Assembly (NCBI GenBank): GCA_003342895.1
Contig: PTFA01000396.1
Span: 245,584-309,583, forward strand
From: Casuarius casuarius
Lineage: Eukaryota > Chordata > Aves > Casuariiformes > Casuariidae
Reading direction: 5' to 3'
Length of the DNA: 64,000 nt
The position numbers were made by a program, and so were the translations under genes. Under the pieces are notes generated by a model that searched no databases, had not been told where the DNA came from, and saw only the letters and a list, made by a program, of their open reading frames with translations. Positions within the stretch are counted from its first letter, which is position 1; each line of letters begins with the position of its first letter. Below are positions 1 through 12,096 of the stretch, piece by piece.

Positions 1-3000
1 TGAACACACTGATAATACAACCACAGAAATTTGGGGAAATGAAAAAACAGTAAATATGAATATGAAAATGAAGAACAATGAAAAATATAAAAAAATGGAC
101 TTGCAAAAATGGTTACAACTGTGCAACAGACTGCCTGGAAGGAGATTGAGTACATTGTATTGCAGTTTAATTGCTTTACTTATATATCATAAAATCCCAT
201 TTTTGAGTGCTGGTTAAGCAGCAGTTTCTGATATTTGGCATAAAGAATGACCAGCCAAGACAGGCCGGTATCTTGATTAAAACAAGGGTTACAAAGATAA
301 GCATGTGCAATAAGTGTGAAGAAAGAGTACAATACCATGGAGATCACATACTGTTTGTTCCTCAGAATATTCTTCCAGGCTCCCATGATTTGTGGCTTAT
401 GATTTCTTAAACAAGAGGTGGTTTTGTAAATGGACATTTTTATGCAGGAATGTGTCCAACTGCTTTTTGAAGCCATGTATACTTTTAGCCTTCATAATGT
501 CTTGAGATAAGAACCCCCATTGCCTTTTGTTTGGAATTTGCCAGCTGCTAGCTTAATGTGACGCCCATATGCCGTTTTGGGGGAAAAGAATTCCTTATTT
601 CATGCACTCCACTATTTATCTTGTGATTCTCATGATTCTCCTGATTTTTATTATGATAACCTCTGTCATTGCCTTCTCAGCCATTTCTTCTGTGATGAAG
701 CTTCCTAGTCTATTTAATTATCCCCCACAAAAGATGAAAGAAATGTTATATTTCACAGAAATGTAAGTCACAGCATGACATCTGACATCTCTTTCATGAA
801 CAGCAGTTAAGATCAGATTGCTTTATAGTTAAAGTTACAATTTTTTCCCATGTGCTTTGCTTTATGTCTATCCATATAGATTTGCACCTGCCATTCTGTT
901 ACCTGGTGTACTGCGTGAGATTCTTCAGCAGTTCTTCAGTGCACTTTTGTTTTACATCTCTGAATACCTTCAGTAATGTTACCTCATTGATGAGCCCTTT
1001 TACAGAACATTTACAGGTGTGTTAAACAGTGCAGAATGCAGCAAAGAGATCCGCGGGATTTTACTAGTGATTTCTCATCACTGTGAATACTGGCAATTTA
1101 CTTCTGCCCTTCGTTTCCAGCCTTCAACCAAGTGCAGACATTCCCTCTTATTCAATGGAAAATTTATTTCTTTACAGCTTTTTAGTGGAAGACTTTGTTG
1201 AATATTTCAAATTACAGCCCAACTGCTCTCCTCCACTTGCTGACTCTTTCGAAGAACTCCCCTGATTTCCCTTCACAAAAGCCACCCTGACTCTGCCGCA
1301 CCAGACCACCCCGTATTTACCCATTTTTCCACTAATTCTGTTCCTTAGAATAATTTCTTCAAATTCTCTCAGTATGAGCATCAAAGATTCATCTGTAGTT
1401 CCCCCAAATTCCCCTTCAATCCTTTTAGATATTGGAAATTACACTTGCCACGCACCAAATTGCTGATACCAAGGCAGTTCAAAGAGAGCCATTAACACAA
1501 GAGTGAGTAGTTCAGTTATTTCATCCTCAACTTTCTCTACAATATCTGGGTGAACACCATCCTATCCTTGCTACCCGTGACAGTCACATATACCAATGTG
1601 CTCTATCCACATTGCTTCTGACAATGTTACTGTTCGAGATAGATCACCTCACACAACTGCAGAAGAGGTTTCGCGGTGGGAGCTGCTCAGCGTTTATCTA
1701 CCATAAACAGAAATGCAAAATCCATGTCATATTTTCTTTTATTCTTTTATATCTATTGCATTAACTTGTCAGCTTCTGGCATCTGATGCTTTTGAAAAGA
1801 GATTTATTAGTAATTTTTGCACCTTTGCAACTTATTCTGTGGTACATGGTCTGTGAAAAGCAAAGGTTGATAGAGGTCATTCTCTTTGTTTATTCTGCAT
1901 TTCCTCAGAATATGCACTTCCACTCCATAGACTGGGTGCTAGCGGCTGCTAAATAGTTGTATTTGCTGGTACCAGCGTGTAAAAGAGACACAGGATCTGG
2001 GAAATGTTGCGACTTGTTGAGACTTCGGATTCCTCAAGTCTCCACTGTCAGCAATGCTATCAGTCAGTTAATTCTGTTCATGTATTTAGTGAATAGGCGT
2101 TTGAATAGCTTTTTTTTACAACAGTGCCTTACAAGGAAAAGGAAGAACCAAAGACACAAACATTCCAGTGTATGAAGTCAATATCCAAAAGTGTATTAAT
2201 TAGATAAGACAATGTAAATATCTGATTTGGAGGATTCTATGCTGAATTTGCTTTTGTATTTTGTTGTGTATTTGCCAAATGTATTACCTTGACAGAGTTT
2301 TGAAGCACAGTGACATGCAGTTTTTTTACCAGGCACAGAACTTAAATAGAGTCAAAAGTTCTCATGAACAGAAATGTCTGAAAAACAAATAGTGTGGATA
2401 TTTATTGCTGTCTTGCTAAGTTCAGTTTGGTAACTAACCACATTTTAAGCAACATGGTGTTACCAAATTTAATTTATTAAATGACTAGAGTGCTTTAGTA
2501 AGATACAGTAATTTCTCTGCTTGAGATCTGGAAGAGAGAATGAGCAGTAGTGTAACTGCACTTTAAAATGACACTTTGGATTGATTCAAGCTCCAGGGGA
2601 AATAGCAAAGGATACAAAGAAGCATAGAAAACCTAGGAGAGAAGACAGGAATTAAATCTAAAATCAGGAAACAATTAGTCAGAATAACAAAGGCAGTAAG
2701 TAGGGGCTGTATATAGAAGTAGCATAAACAATCTTCCTTTTGTACATGACTGTATCACCACAGCTTGAATACTGACATCCCTACTGAATGTCACTGAAGG
2801 TTAAAAAAAATTGAAGAGAGAGCAAAAATATGCCAATAATAACAAAAGAATCAGAGATTTGGATGTATAACAAGGTGAGCTTGTAAGAGCCGGCAAAACA
2901 GCACTTGTTACAGTAGTGAAAAATGAATATTGGCAGAAGAATGGATTTTGCAAAAGTGACAATTTGGAATTTGTGAAGTAAGCCTTGCTGTATTTCAGTT

Positions 3001-4104
3001 CCTCATCTTTAAAATGGGATAAAATTTCCTAGTTTTTCAGTGTCTTACCATTCATTGTTTAATAAAAGAACCACAAGTACGTAATGTGGTAAATCCTTAA
3101 AAAAGGTAAAAACGGTAAGAGCTGAAGGCCTCTACAGTGTGGGTGACATTTTGCATAACAACATAGCAAACAATAGCAAGTTCTTAATTCTAAAGCATCT
3201 TTCCCTACATTGCATACTATAAATAACAACTAGGAAAGCACAACTCTGATCGGGCACCAACTTCTTGAAAACATATTGTACTGCAGCATGAAAATTATAT
3301 ATTTGGCTCTGTAAAACTTTTTACAAGCTCTTCCACAGCTAACATCCATGAAACTGCTAGGCAACAGTTTTGCAGAAATACCCAATTTCCCAGTTTTACT
3401 GCCTCCTTTATCATCTTTTCTGCAATAGGTCCTTGGCCTTGCCCTGCTGAGACTGATTCCACTCTGAAATACGGAGTAAATTTTGCAAGGGTTCTTTTGA
3501 AGTATAATTTAATATTCAGACACTTTTTAAATGGTAGAAGCTTTGGGATTTGTTATTTTAAAAAACATTGACCAAAATTTTTGAGTTTGAGTGTTGAAAT
3601 CAGGCTTCTTAGTCTCATATTTAGTCCCCAAATGAAAATGACTTAATTTTCTGAAGAGCTAAGTGTCACTGAATCTATAAGCTCATCTTCTTGCCTGTAT
3701 TGGTATAAAGGCCAGAAACCACTGCATCCTTAGGCATTTAATTGTCATATGTTTACTTAGGAGTACGGCTGGAAAACTTTCATTATTTGTACAAATATAA
3801 AGAAGTACAAAGGATACATGAGCTGGAGTAGGAAGTAAATATCTACAGTTATATTATGCAGACAGACTGAGTCCCAGTTTCACCTAAGTCAACAGTAAAA
3901 TCTCATCAATTGTTACGGGGCTATGATTTTGTGTACAGGCAACATGTGGTGTTACATGATTTAACAGCATAAAGATAGGTCTACAAGAGAGTGGTATTTC
4001 AAAGGGGCCTACAGGAATCCTTTCTCAAATAAGCCTAAGGAATCTGTTACCCAGCTACGCAGATATGCACAGCCAAATGGCACGTGCAACGAGAGAGTGT
4101 AATC
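1..4104. other. No gene recognised (left edge)
   Basis: This stretch lies downstream of the last recognisable dynein block on the minus strand, where the exons for the C-terminal AAA6 and cap regions should lie. I looked for conserved dynein C-terminal motifs (the LQNCHL block, the GPLGW block) and found none. The open frames are short and without family resemblance. The exons may be deleted, too decayed to see by eye, or outside the window. Confidence 0.5.
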
Positions 4105-4270
4105 CTGAACATCCTTGCTCTTTTGCAAATTGCCAGGAAGCTCCTGCTGGGTCAGAGCCTGTGTTGAAGACAAACACTAGCAGAGTTGAGGTAGATATGT
4201 CTTGAAATATGGTTCCAAGGTCAAGTGGGGGCTTCCCTATGAACTGTTTCCCAAGATACTCTATTATGAA
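4105..4270 (-). pseudogene. DNAH6: Dynein remnant: AAA6 block
   Basis: The minus-strand frame reads FIIEYLGKQFIGKPPLDL and then, after 13 residues, FNTGSDPAG and FAKEQGCSG. This is the dynein AAA6 pattern (F-x-x-x-x-LGxxFIxxPPxDL, then SxGSDPxxxxxxFAxxQGFSG). The upstream edge has an acceptor-like AG after cttacca. At the downstream edge, where related genes end an exon after the FSG residues, the sequence continues CAG|GA and not CAG|GT. The donor therefore looks lost, and the frame runs on into non-dynein residues. The family match is strong; the donor loss is inferred. Confidence 0.75.
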
Positions 4271-4569
4271 CTTGGTAAGTGCAGATACCACCCGAAGATA
4301 CAGACGTAGCAATGCATATATATGCAAAAGCGCAGAGAAGTATGCTATCCATCAGAAGCAATTCCAGGCCACTGCTGCTCGTACAATATCTGACACAATC
4401 AGACCCCTCCTGTTCTTCCATGAGGATACACATAATAAAAATTCACTAATGAAAAGAAATATCAGTCTCCTAGGGGACTCATCTGAAAATTTTTGATATT
4501 TAGGAGCAACTGCCTCCCTGTACCCACAAGCAGAAGTAAGAGCTCTCTGCAATCCACTAAATCGAAGAA

Positions 4570-4640
4570 GATGAACATTAGGCTAGAACCACTTCCAAAA
4601 ACTGGAATCAGCTTCTAGAAGTCAGAACATTTGCTTAACA
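4570..4640 (-). pseudogene. DNAH6: Dynein remnant: possible FQKLI block of AAA6
   Basis: A minus-strand frame reads SDF, stop, KLI, followed about 13 residues later by LMFIFFD. Dyneins have an FQKLI motif and then an EKxxFAxTDF motif directly before the block found at 4,105-4,270, so both position and spacing fit. The TAG at 4,615-4,617 would replace the conserved glutamine. The residues between the two motifs do not match, so this is tentative. Confidence 0.4.
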
Positions 4641-5540
4641 CATGAGCAAACGGCAACAGACCAGTCTTTCTAAGTAGTCTCAAAATTCCCACTTCATTCG
4701 CAGCAAAAGACTGTAAATGGCGCTAGCAGCATTTGAACTGCAAAAAGCCCAATCATGCTCCTGCACAGAAAGCACAGGCAGGAAATACGATACAGGTGCA
4801 CACCACGTCATACCAGCCATGAAGCCTCAAGCCAGTCCAGCCCTCCCCTCCACCCAACTTGAGCTGCCTCGTGGAGAGTTCACGTTTGCCCTGCCTGCGT
4901 CAGCACCCAGAAACGACTCCTCTCAAAGAGAATTTTTGCCATTTTAGAGCAGCTGGGACACATACCTTTTCTCCCATAAAGCACTTCACCACAATTTCTG
5001 AAACATGGTCAACCTTGTGCCCCTGGGAGCTTTTGTTATGTTTGCAGGTTTTTTCTTACCCGTTTTGCTCCCCACTCATCTAAAGGCAGTATGAACTACA
5101 TTGTCATCTGATTCAGGGCCTTTTCCTGCTTTCTGCTACAGGAAATCTTGTGTGGGGCACAACATGCTCCAACAGGCTTCATGGGTCCATGCCACAAATA
5201 TTGTTATGGGACTGCGTTGAACAGAAGGAACAGGAAAGTACGGGAAGGTGGAGGAGGCGAGAAGTCCTCCCCTTGCTTTTCCATATTGCTCCTCTTGAGG
5301 CAGAAGAGGTGGCTCAGGCTTTCCCAGCAAAGTGTAGAGCAAGAACCTTACACCCAGGTGGAGAAAATAAAGAGAAACACTTATTAGTACACCACACACA
5401 GAGCTGAACTGCTGTTTTTGAAACGGCAAGGAGAGATTCAATGAAATGAAGCAGTATCAGCACAAAAAATCCACTCTGAAACAGTGGAGTGGTAATCATG
5501 AAAGAGTCTTTCCAATGTAACTTCTAACTTTGCTTGTTAC

Positions 5541-5658
5541 CTAAATTAATGAAAATAGGTGTGGAAATTATGTCCTTCTGAATTCCATTGAGAGCTGGGA
5601 GTGCTTCTAAGTCATAACACATAAACCACGTGGTGTCTCCAGGGCATGGAACATTAGG
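5541..5658 (-). pseudogene. DNAH6: Dynein remnant: AAA6 WFxxxDLE block
   Basis: Read from CCT at 5,658, the frame gives KPNVPCPGDTTWFMCYDLEA and continues LPALNGIQKDI. This fits the dynein AAA6 segment KPDxPWLxxxxWFxCCDLExxxPxFxGxxKDI. A GT donor (TTTAG|GTAACA) follows at 5,540. The acceptor (ctgttaag) has a weak pyrimidine tract. No stop falls inside this 118-base block. It connects in order to the block at 6,169-6,401, but about five residues (the usual ERPPK) are missing at the join. Confidence 0.75.
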
Positions 5659-6168
5659 CTTAACAGGATGTTGTTAGTGAGTAGAGGAAAATAAAATTAC
5701 GAGAAGAAGAAAAACTCAAGAAACTTATGACTTTGAATAGGCAAAATACAAGAGCTATAAAACAAACAGCATTGTGCTATTCATAGCATGGGATTAATAG
5801 CATGGAATAGGATGAATAGCATCCTATTTCAGAAAAGCATTTAAACATATTCTTAAATTAACCTCTGCTCAAGAGACCATTTAAGCATATCTATAAACAT
5901 TTTCTTAAACTCCACTGACATGCTGAAGTGCTAATCTGAAGATACTTTTCCTGGACTCAGGCCAAAACACAGCAAATAGCTTAAAATCACTCATGCCTCA
6001 GAGGATACCACATCTTGAAATGTATTAATTGTGGTCACATCTATCAATGTTTTAAAGTCTAAAACCTAGAAAACAACCCTCTTTCCCCTATATACAAGTA
6101 CCACTGTAAACCTCAAATATTAATCTTTTGTGGTTTTCTTTGACAAGAATCTGCTCCAATAAAGGTGC

Positions 6169-6401
6169 CTTATCGAAGCCAGCAGATCCCTGGAGGAACA
6201 AATTTTGTCCTGCATCTGTAAAGGCTCCTCTCTGCCACAGGATTTCAGTGCACAGCATGAAGCTATCCATGAGCTCTGTCACTCAAAAAGGCCTCGAGAA
6301 ACATTGGTGTACGCTGCATAGAGAGTCTGACTAAGCAGTATTGCCAAATGCTGCTCCAAATTATCATTCTTTTCAGAAGTCTCAATAGTTTTATCAAATA
6401 G
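6169..6401 (-). pseudogene. DNAH6: Dynein remnant: AAA6 start, with frame shift
   Basis: After a good acceptor (cttcttgcag) the frame reads [20 protein letters not shown] and later [10 protein letters not shown], then hits TGA at 6,279-6,281. In the neighbouring frame the expected continuation resumes: FMLCTEILWQRGAFTDA and FLQGSAGFDK. Dyneins carry LFxxTIETSxKxxNLxxRLxx[11 protein letters not shown] and SFMLCxEIxRQxGxxSDAEWxFFLRGSxGxDK without a gap, so one base is missing between the two halves. The natural donor position after DK reads AAG|GC and not AAG|GT. This is the clearest single proof of disruption in the window. Confidence 0.85.
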
Positions 6402-7605
6402 CTGCAAGAAGAAGAGATGAGTTTTAGATGAGTTCATTAACTTAACACTAGCAGAGTTCAGGGCTCATTTTGGGCTCTAGCCAATAGATTGACCAGAATC
6501 ACTGTTCTCCCTTGATTTCATATGAGGGATTACAGCTTCAACTAAAGATCGCCTATGTCCTCACAAATTCCCTCTAGTGACTCCCTTACTCTCTGCACAA
6601 GCAGCAGTGCATTAGATGCCAAACTCTTGCAGGAAGAGCATTAAGAAGGCAAGATGACAAGAAAATTAACTGGTTTTACTATGATGGGGACAGCTGCAAG
6701 GTTGTGTATGTCTGTTTTTGTTTGGATGGGGACGACTTGCTACCACACCAGAGAGAAACGATGTGAAATGCTGGGAAATGCTCTGTGGAAGAGCAGGGAT
6801 CCATGAACCTCTATGGCAGAGCCACACACGAGCAAGAGTTGTGTCCTGTCTGGGTCCCAGGTTCAACGCAGGAAAATCAGAGCAGAAGGACCTTGTCTCT
6901 TCTGCAGAGTTCTTGTTTGACCTTGGAGAAAGTTGGTTTAGTTAAATATTGCTTGATCCTTGGTTGCTTAAATTCAGCCACCTCACCCTATAAATGACCT
7001 GATTTTAAAAGGTGATGAATATTAATCAGGGATTGCAATAGGTGGTGTAAGTAACTTGCAGAACTTCTGTCACTGCAGATTTTATATAACAGCTTAAGCA
7101 AACATCTGTAAGGAGACACCTAGGCACTGCTGACCTTGCTGTGGAACAGGGAGGTGCGCTCAACTTCCAAGCCTATTTTCTAAGATTTATTTAAGTACAT
7201 TGACCTTAAAAGGAAATCTACATTATACATATGCTTTGGAAATGGGGCAATTTTTCTCTGCCACCTAAATGTGAGACTCAGTATCAAATGTGCACTTGGA
7301 ATAATGCATAAATATTTTTATGACTTTACAGGTTGCTATGATTTCCTTGCAAGGCATTTACAAATGGAATGAATGCTCTCATTAGGTATAACAGAAATTA
7401 ACTTTTGTTTACATTTCAGGGGAAATTCAAAAGGTGCATACCGAGCCCATCTTTGGAGAAATATTTTAACGTTTTTTTCTGTCAATATTCTAGTTTGTGG
7501 GTGTTAAACTGTAAGTGTGTAGTTTATAAATTTTATATTTAGTACACATTAGGTATAGATGGATAATACAAAATGGCGTTTTCTTAGAAGATATATTCAG
7601 CTAGC

Positions 7606-7785
7606 CTCCTTAAAATCCTTCAAAGAAAACTGATTCCTGAGATTTATCTCTGACAGATTTGCAATTACAAAGTATGCGACAGATCCTTGAGTAGCAACAG
7701 GTTGGTACTTTTCACAAGCAGTTTTTATTTTCTCCTCACTTGCTTCTGCTTCTTGCAGCCTTGCTGTAATGGCTCCTGATGTAAC
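7606..7785 (-). pseudogene. DNAH6: Dynein remnant: AAA5-AAA6 linker (YxPVATxGS block)
   Basis: After acceptor tcttttag at 7,786 the frame reads [19 protein letters not shown], then [20 protein letters not shown], then [10 protein letters not shown]. The dynein consensus here is SKxTSxxIxxRLxEAExTExxI, YRPVATxGSVxYFVIAxLSEIDPMYQYSLxYFK. The catalytically silent but conserved IDPMYQ reads INLRNQ. The expected exon end after FKE reads GAG|GC in place of GT, and the next block (6,401) starts exactly with the following residues LF. If the GC donor is not used, the frame stops at TGA 7,597-7,599. Confidence 0.88.
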
Positions 7786-10700
7786 CTAAAAGAAAAACAT
7801 TCTAACTGCATTCTCAATCAGCATTTCTGCAATCAGGAACTGAATACTGGGAACAATGAATGAAACTTCCTTCAGTCAAGGCTCCAGTGGCTGCAAGGAC
7901 AAAGCTTGCTCTGGGGCAAAGCTCTTTGGTGATATGGAGATGTTATCTCATGCTGAAGGGGACATTACTCCATTTCAAGAGTTCTGTTTGCAGAACTTGT
8001 AGCAGTTCTGTTTGCCACAGACAAGCAGCTCAACATCGAGGGATACTTCTGGTCTTACATACTGTGTGCTTTAACACAGAATAATAATATAAACCTATAA
8101 ACCAGAAGAACTGTGCAGCATTTTGTGACTTCGCTCCCAAGAAAAGGGAGTAGAATTCTTTCCACAGACACTATCCCAGAAGATCATTAAAAATGAGTCT
8201 GACTCTTGGATTAGAAATCCTGACTACAATCAGCACTGATGCACACAGTGAAGTCTTTGATCTTCATGCTCTGGTTTCTTCAGCCACACAACATCACTAG
8301 AGAAGATGTGAATTTCTGGTTGGTTGCTCTGTCACTTCTGACCGTTGCTCTTCCTTCCTTTTGTTCAGCACTCCAGCAGTTCCTGCTCATTCCCACAAAA
8401 ACTAAGCCAGATTCTGGTTTGCCTCTCTCCCATTCTGCACATCTTCAGTGGCATGAAGGTGCTGCTGTGACAGGTAAAGGTGGACTCTTCCAGGGGCAGA
8501 GGGATGAGTACTTGGCAGGAGAGGTAAGGGACCATGTCCTCAGTGTCCAAGTTATCGGCTTGGTCTCAGGGCAGGGGAAATCTGGTCAACGGTGCTGACC
8601 CCTCTTTGGCTGACCTACATTATATTGGGGCTTGTAAGGGCTCCTCTCCTGACCGAGTCTCTGCTTCCCTTTTCAGCCCACCTGACAAACACAGATGAGC
8701 TGGGGAGATGAAGTTCTGCATCTTCAGGAAACTATGCATGTCCTAAACCTTGAAAGAACTGAAGCCTCAGACAGCAAAGTCTTCTTTAGCCTCTTGGAGG
8801 GAGTCCACAAAAGCAGATGCTAAAATATCACATTTAGCTCATTGTTACTACCTAGATGATACAAATTATGAGGTAATTACAATGTGCCTGGGTTTCCCAA
8901 TTATGGCTAGGAACACGGCAACCTTTGCAGGTGCAAATGGAATACAAACAAGAGCGCAGATCCAGAAAGGACATTCGATATGTATTTAAAAACAACTATA
9001 TGACTACTCCCATTTTTTTCAGGAGTTTAACAAGTATGCATAAAGTTAAGACCATATTTATCTGATGAACTGAGGGCTTTAGAGATAATGTGTGAAAGAC
9101 TAACACTTTCTGCTAATCCTATGCTATTGTTACAAATGTATTTGATATCGTGATATTAAAAAGGTGTAAGTAAGTGACACATTCTAAAAACCAGTAGTAT
9201 GAATTTAAAGTAATGAAATACACCTCAAATCACCTAATATAGGCCTTATATTACGAACTGAGAGTCTTGTGCTATTATAATACTGACCGAGGACAACCTC
9301 CTTCCATCTTCTCCTGTGATGAACACACATTCACGACATATCCTTTATTGCATATGTGTAACAATATTGACTGCACAAGGCCTGGAGAAACCGAATGGAG
9401 TCTGGAGCAACCAGATAGAGTGGCCCTGCTGTGAGTACAAGCCTGGATGAGATGACCCTTGCAATTCCTCAGCACAGCAGGTCCTGTTTCTTCTACACTC
9501 TTTGAACTAAGTCCAGTTCTCCTGAAGGTGAGCTGTCAGCACTTCATCATCATTAAACACAGTAGCGTAAAATATCTACACCTTCAGAGTTGTAGAAAAA
9601 CACTTTAAGAGGAAGAAATAAAGGTTCCTGAGATCATTAATATTTCTTGTGAGCTGGCAGTTCATAATGTCTTATTTTATACTGTGTGGAATTAAATTCA
9701 AAAAGAACTACCAGAACAGTTTGAAAGTCACAGATTTTATCAGTCTTCTAGGCCAGAGCCGGTTACAGTGAAACTGACTACAGTAGCTTTAATACACACT
9801 TGTATCACCTGAGATAATTTCAAAATTTCTTCTCTGTTGAGTAATACAAGGAAACAGTGGTTAATTACAGTAATTATAAATGAGTGTTACATGCAGTAAG
9901 AGTTTTAGTTGAGAAAGGATTTTCCATCTTAACTAAAAGTAGAAAATTTTGTAACATATTCACAATTTTTCATTAAGTCTGAAATTTCATGTGCTTCTTT
10001 CTTTCCAAAAATAAATTGGCAAAGCTCACAGAAACCTTTGAAGGAACACAAAGTCAGAAAAGCAGATCTATGTTTAAAATAAGTCAAATATATCTGTAAG
10101 TAAACTCACAGAAAGCAGAGAAAGGGAATTGCTTAAAAATAAACCTATTTAACTCCTTGATTGTTGCACTACTAACCATATTTTCTAAGCATTCTTGCTA
10201 AAGTCTTTCTCTAATTGTCAACATAACACTCCCTGTAACAGATGTTTTTCTTTTTCATTTATTTAAGGAACTAAGAATTCCTTCTCTTTCCTCATTCCTT
10301 ATATTTCCTCTGTTTGTAATTTAAAATATATAAAAAAAAGGTTCGCAGTAACATGGATCAGCAGAACCAGGAAGACCTCCATGTCCTTCTAATGAAGACG
10401 CATGAAAATGATGAGACCAGGACACTTTCAAGGAAAAATACCACGTTATACCTCAGGAAAGTAGTGTGGATTTGGTAAGTTAGATATGATGGAGAACCTC
10501 AAGTGTTAATCACAATCAACATGAGAATCTCCAAAGCGATTAAACTTTCTTCCACGTGAAATAAAAGTCAGTTTCATAAAAAGAGGTTTAAAGGAAGGAT
10601 CCATGTCTTGGTTAAACTTTAGAAACAGAAAGCAAGTCAAAACTTAATTTGCAAGAAAAGAAAAGTTGCTGTTAAAACATAAAATGAATTTAACACAATT

Positions 10701-11329
10701 TTATTTACCCAACAAAATAATATTTTCGTGTTCCCCCATTCTTTTCTGTATTTTTACTCCACTTAAGCCCTTTTGCATTTTTCACAGAATGGCTTACGTG
10801 TTAACAAAAGACATTATCAGTGGACTAAGCACCTTGTGTTGTGAAGGTAGGAAACACTGTCCACAGAGAGGAGAAAGAATTCTTTACTAACTTGACACTG
10901 AAGGATAAAGTAAGGTCTTAATCCCTTGGTGACGTAGCCACAAAGTAATTCAAACGCAAACTATGCACAGAAAGGTANTATGCATGCTGCAGTAGGATTA
11001 TTTTCCTGGTTGCATAATTCCAAAGGGAAACTTCAAGGCTGACCCATAGGAGGTTGGGATCTCAAGAAAGTCCAGTGCTGAAGAGAAAATACGCACTATG
11101 GGCCTGAGGCATTGGCAGTATGACCACATGAAACAGCAAAGCAGCCCCTGGCCAAAGGTTCCTCCTTGGTGCTTTGAAGACGCCCTGGAGCCCAGCCGCC
11201 TGGCTCAGCAAGGACTGACGTTCTCTTGCTCAGGGGAGGACATTCTTGGGCAGCGCCTGTTTTTCTCTTGTCAGGCCTGAGGGCTCTGGGATGCAGAGGC
11301 AGGGGAACTGGGGCGGGGCAAGAAGATGC
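7786..11329. other. Pseudogene intron, no gene seen
   Basis: This is intronic sequence between dynein blocks, AT-rich, with the CR1 fragment at 9.4 kb. A small dynein exon encoding about eight residues (the usual LIxxLxxSK segment) is expected between the blocks at 13.9 and 7.7 kb, because the residues are absent from both. I could not find it. The single N is at 10,978. Confidence 0.5.
9385..9475 (+). repeat. CR1 3'-end fragment
   Basis: The segment resembles the 3' tail of avian CR1 LINEs: a GTGGCCCTGCTGTGAGTACA-like stretch, then GGATGAGATGACCCTTGCAA and an ATTCCT end. It is short and diverged, and its 5' limit is a guess. Confidence 0.5.
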
Positions 11330-11545
11330 ACTTGAAGACAGTCTAGTCTGTCCCCAGCGGGGGACAGGGAGGGAGATGGAGCCAGACTCTTCTCAGCGGT
11401 GCCCAGCAGAAGGACACTGAAATGGAGCCCATTGCGTTGAAGCAGGACAAAGAAGAGAAAAGCTCTTTGCTGGCAGGGTGGTGCAACACCTGAACAGCTT
11501 GCCCCGAGTGCTGGTGGAGCCTCCTTCCTTGGAGATACTCGGTTT
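11330..11545 (+). repeat. CR1-like segment, plus orientation
   Basis: The order of motifs matches the body of avian CR1 elements: GAGCCAGACTCTTCTCAG, GTGCCCAGCAGAAGGACA, then GCAGGGTGGTGCAACACCTG and the CTCCTTCCTTGGAGAT block. It is GC-rich compared with its surroundings. About 85 bases (11,459-11,545) are repeated almost exactly, but inverted, at 12,637-12,722. The segment abuts the broken end of the retroviral gag remnant. Confidence 0.65.
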
Positions 11546-11559
11546 AAGAAGTTGAGAAC

Positions 11560-11991
11560 ATATATAAGGCGCATTAAGAGGCGGCTAGAGGTCCGGCTCC
11601 ACAGATCGTCAGGCTCGGAATCCGGTCCGGATTTTAACGAGAGCCTTTTGGTGCCCTCAGCGACCGTTGCTGCGCAGGGCGGGAGTTCAACCGCATTTAC
11701 TGCTTGCAAGCGGTGGAAGGCAGGAAAGACTTGTTGCCAAGCTGTTAGAAGTCCCTTCGCTTTATCATCGCTCCGCCGCCCCGGTTGGTCCCCAGTATGT
11801 TTCCACACCGCAATGTTTAACGTTCCCTGCTGCGGAAACCAGGAGAGCTGGGAGATATTCCCCCCATGAGTCTTTAAAACTTTCTGTAACACTTCCACGT
11901 GATTTCTCTGTTCTCTTGTAAGAGATTGCCGCAGGGTTCCCAGCTGCTCACCTGCCGTCCAGCGGTGGTGATGAGAGCGCTCGACTGTCAA
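11560..11991 (-). mobile_element. Endogenous retrovirus gag fragment (matrix-like)
   Basis: A minus-strand frame begins about 85 bases downstream of the retroviral primer-binding site, where gag is expected. Its first third has the residue pattern of a betaretrovirus-type Gag matrix domain: a short helix-rich segment, then a W-F/P-x-x-GTL-x-x-x-x-W arrangement. The frame stays open through 11,230, but beyond about 11,550 it only reads CR1 sequence backwards, so gag is truncated there. No protease, polymerase or envelope sequence is present. At the position expected for the initiator methionine the codon appears to be CTG. This is a non-functional relic. Confidence 0.6.
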
Positions 11992-12076
11992 CCGTCCTGA
12001 AGTTCAGCTGGGCTATGCCACCGGATTCACTGTTCCTGTTTTTCCTGTCCCTGTTTTTCATGTTCCTGTTTCTGAA

Positions 12077-12094
12077 GTCCCGATTTGGGCACCA
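12077..12094 (-). other. Retroviral primer-binding site
   Basis: The minus strand reads TGGTGCCCAAATCGGGAC two bases after the CA end of the LTR, the standard spacing for a reverse-transcription primer site. The TGGYGCCC opening is like lysine-tRNA-primed elements; the rest does not match a tRNA I can name. Confidence 0.7.
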
Positions 12095-12096
12095 TT

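Noticed and set aside
180..476. Minus-strand frame with a hydrophobic segment (NKQYVISMVLYSFF) like a membrane transporter exon
   Set aside because: The resemblance is vague, no second exon was found nearby and no family could be named, so it may be chance.
11230..11991. 253-codon minus-strand frame as one intact gene
   Set aside because: Only the first part looks like Gag; the rest reads a CR1-like element backwards, so it is a chance extension of a relic.
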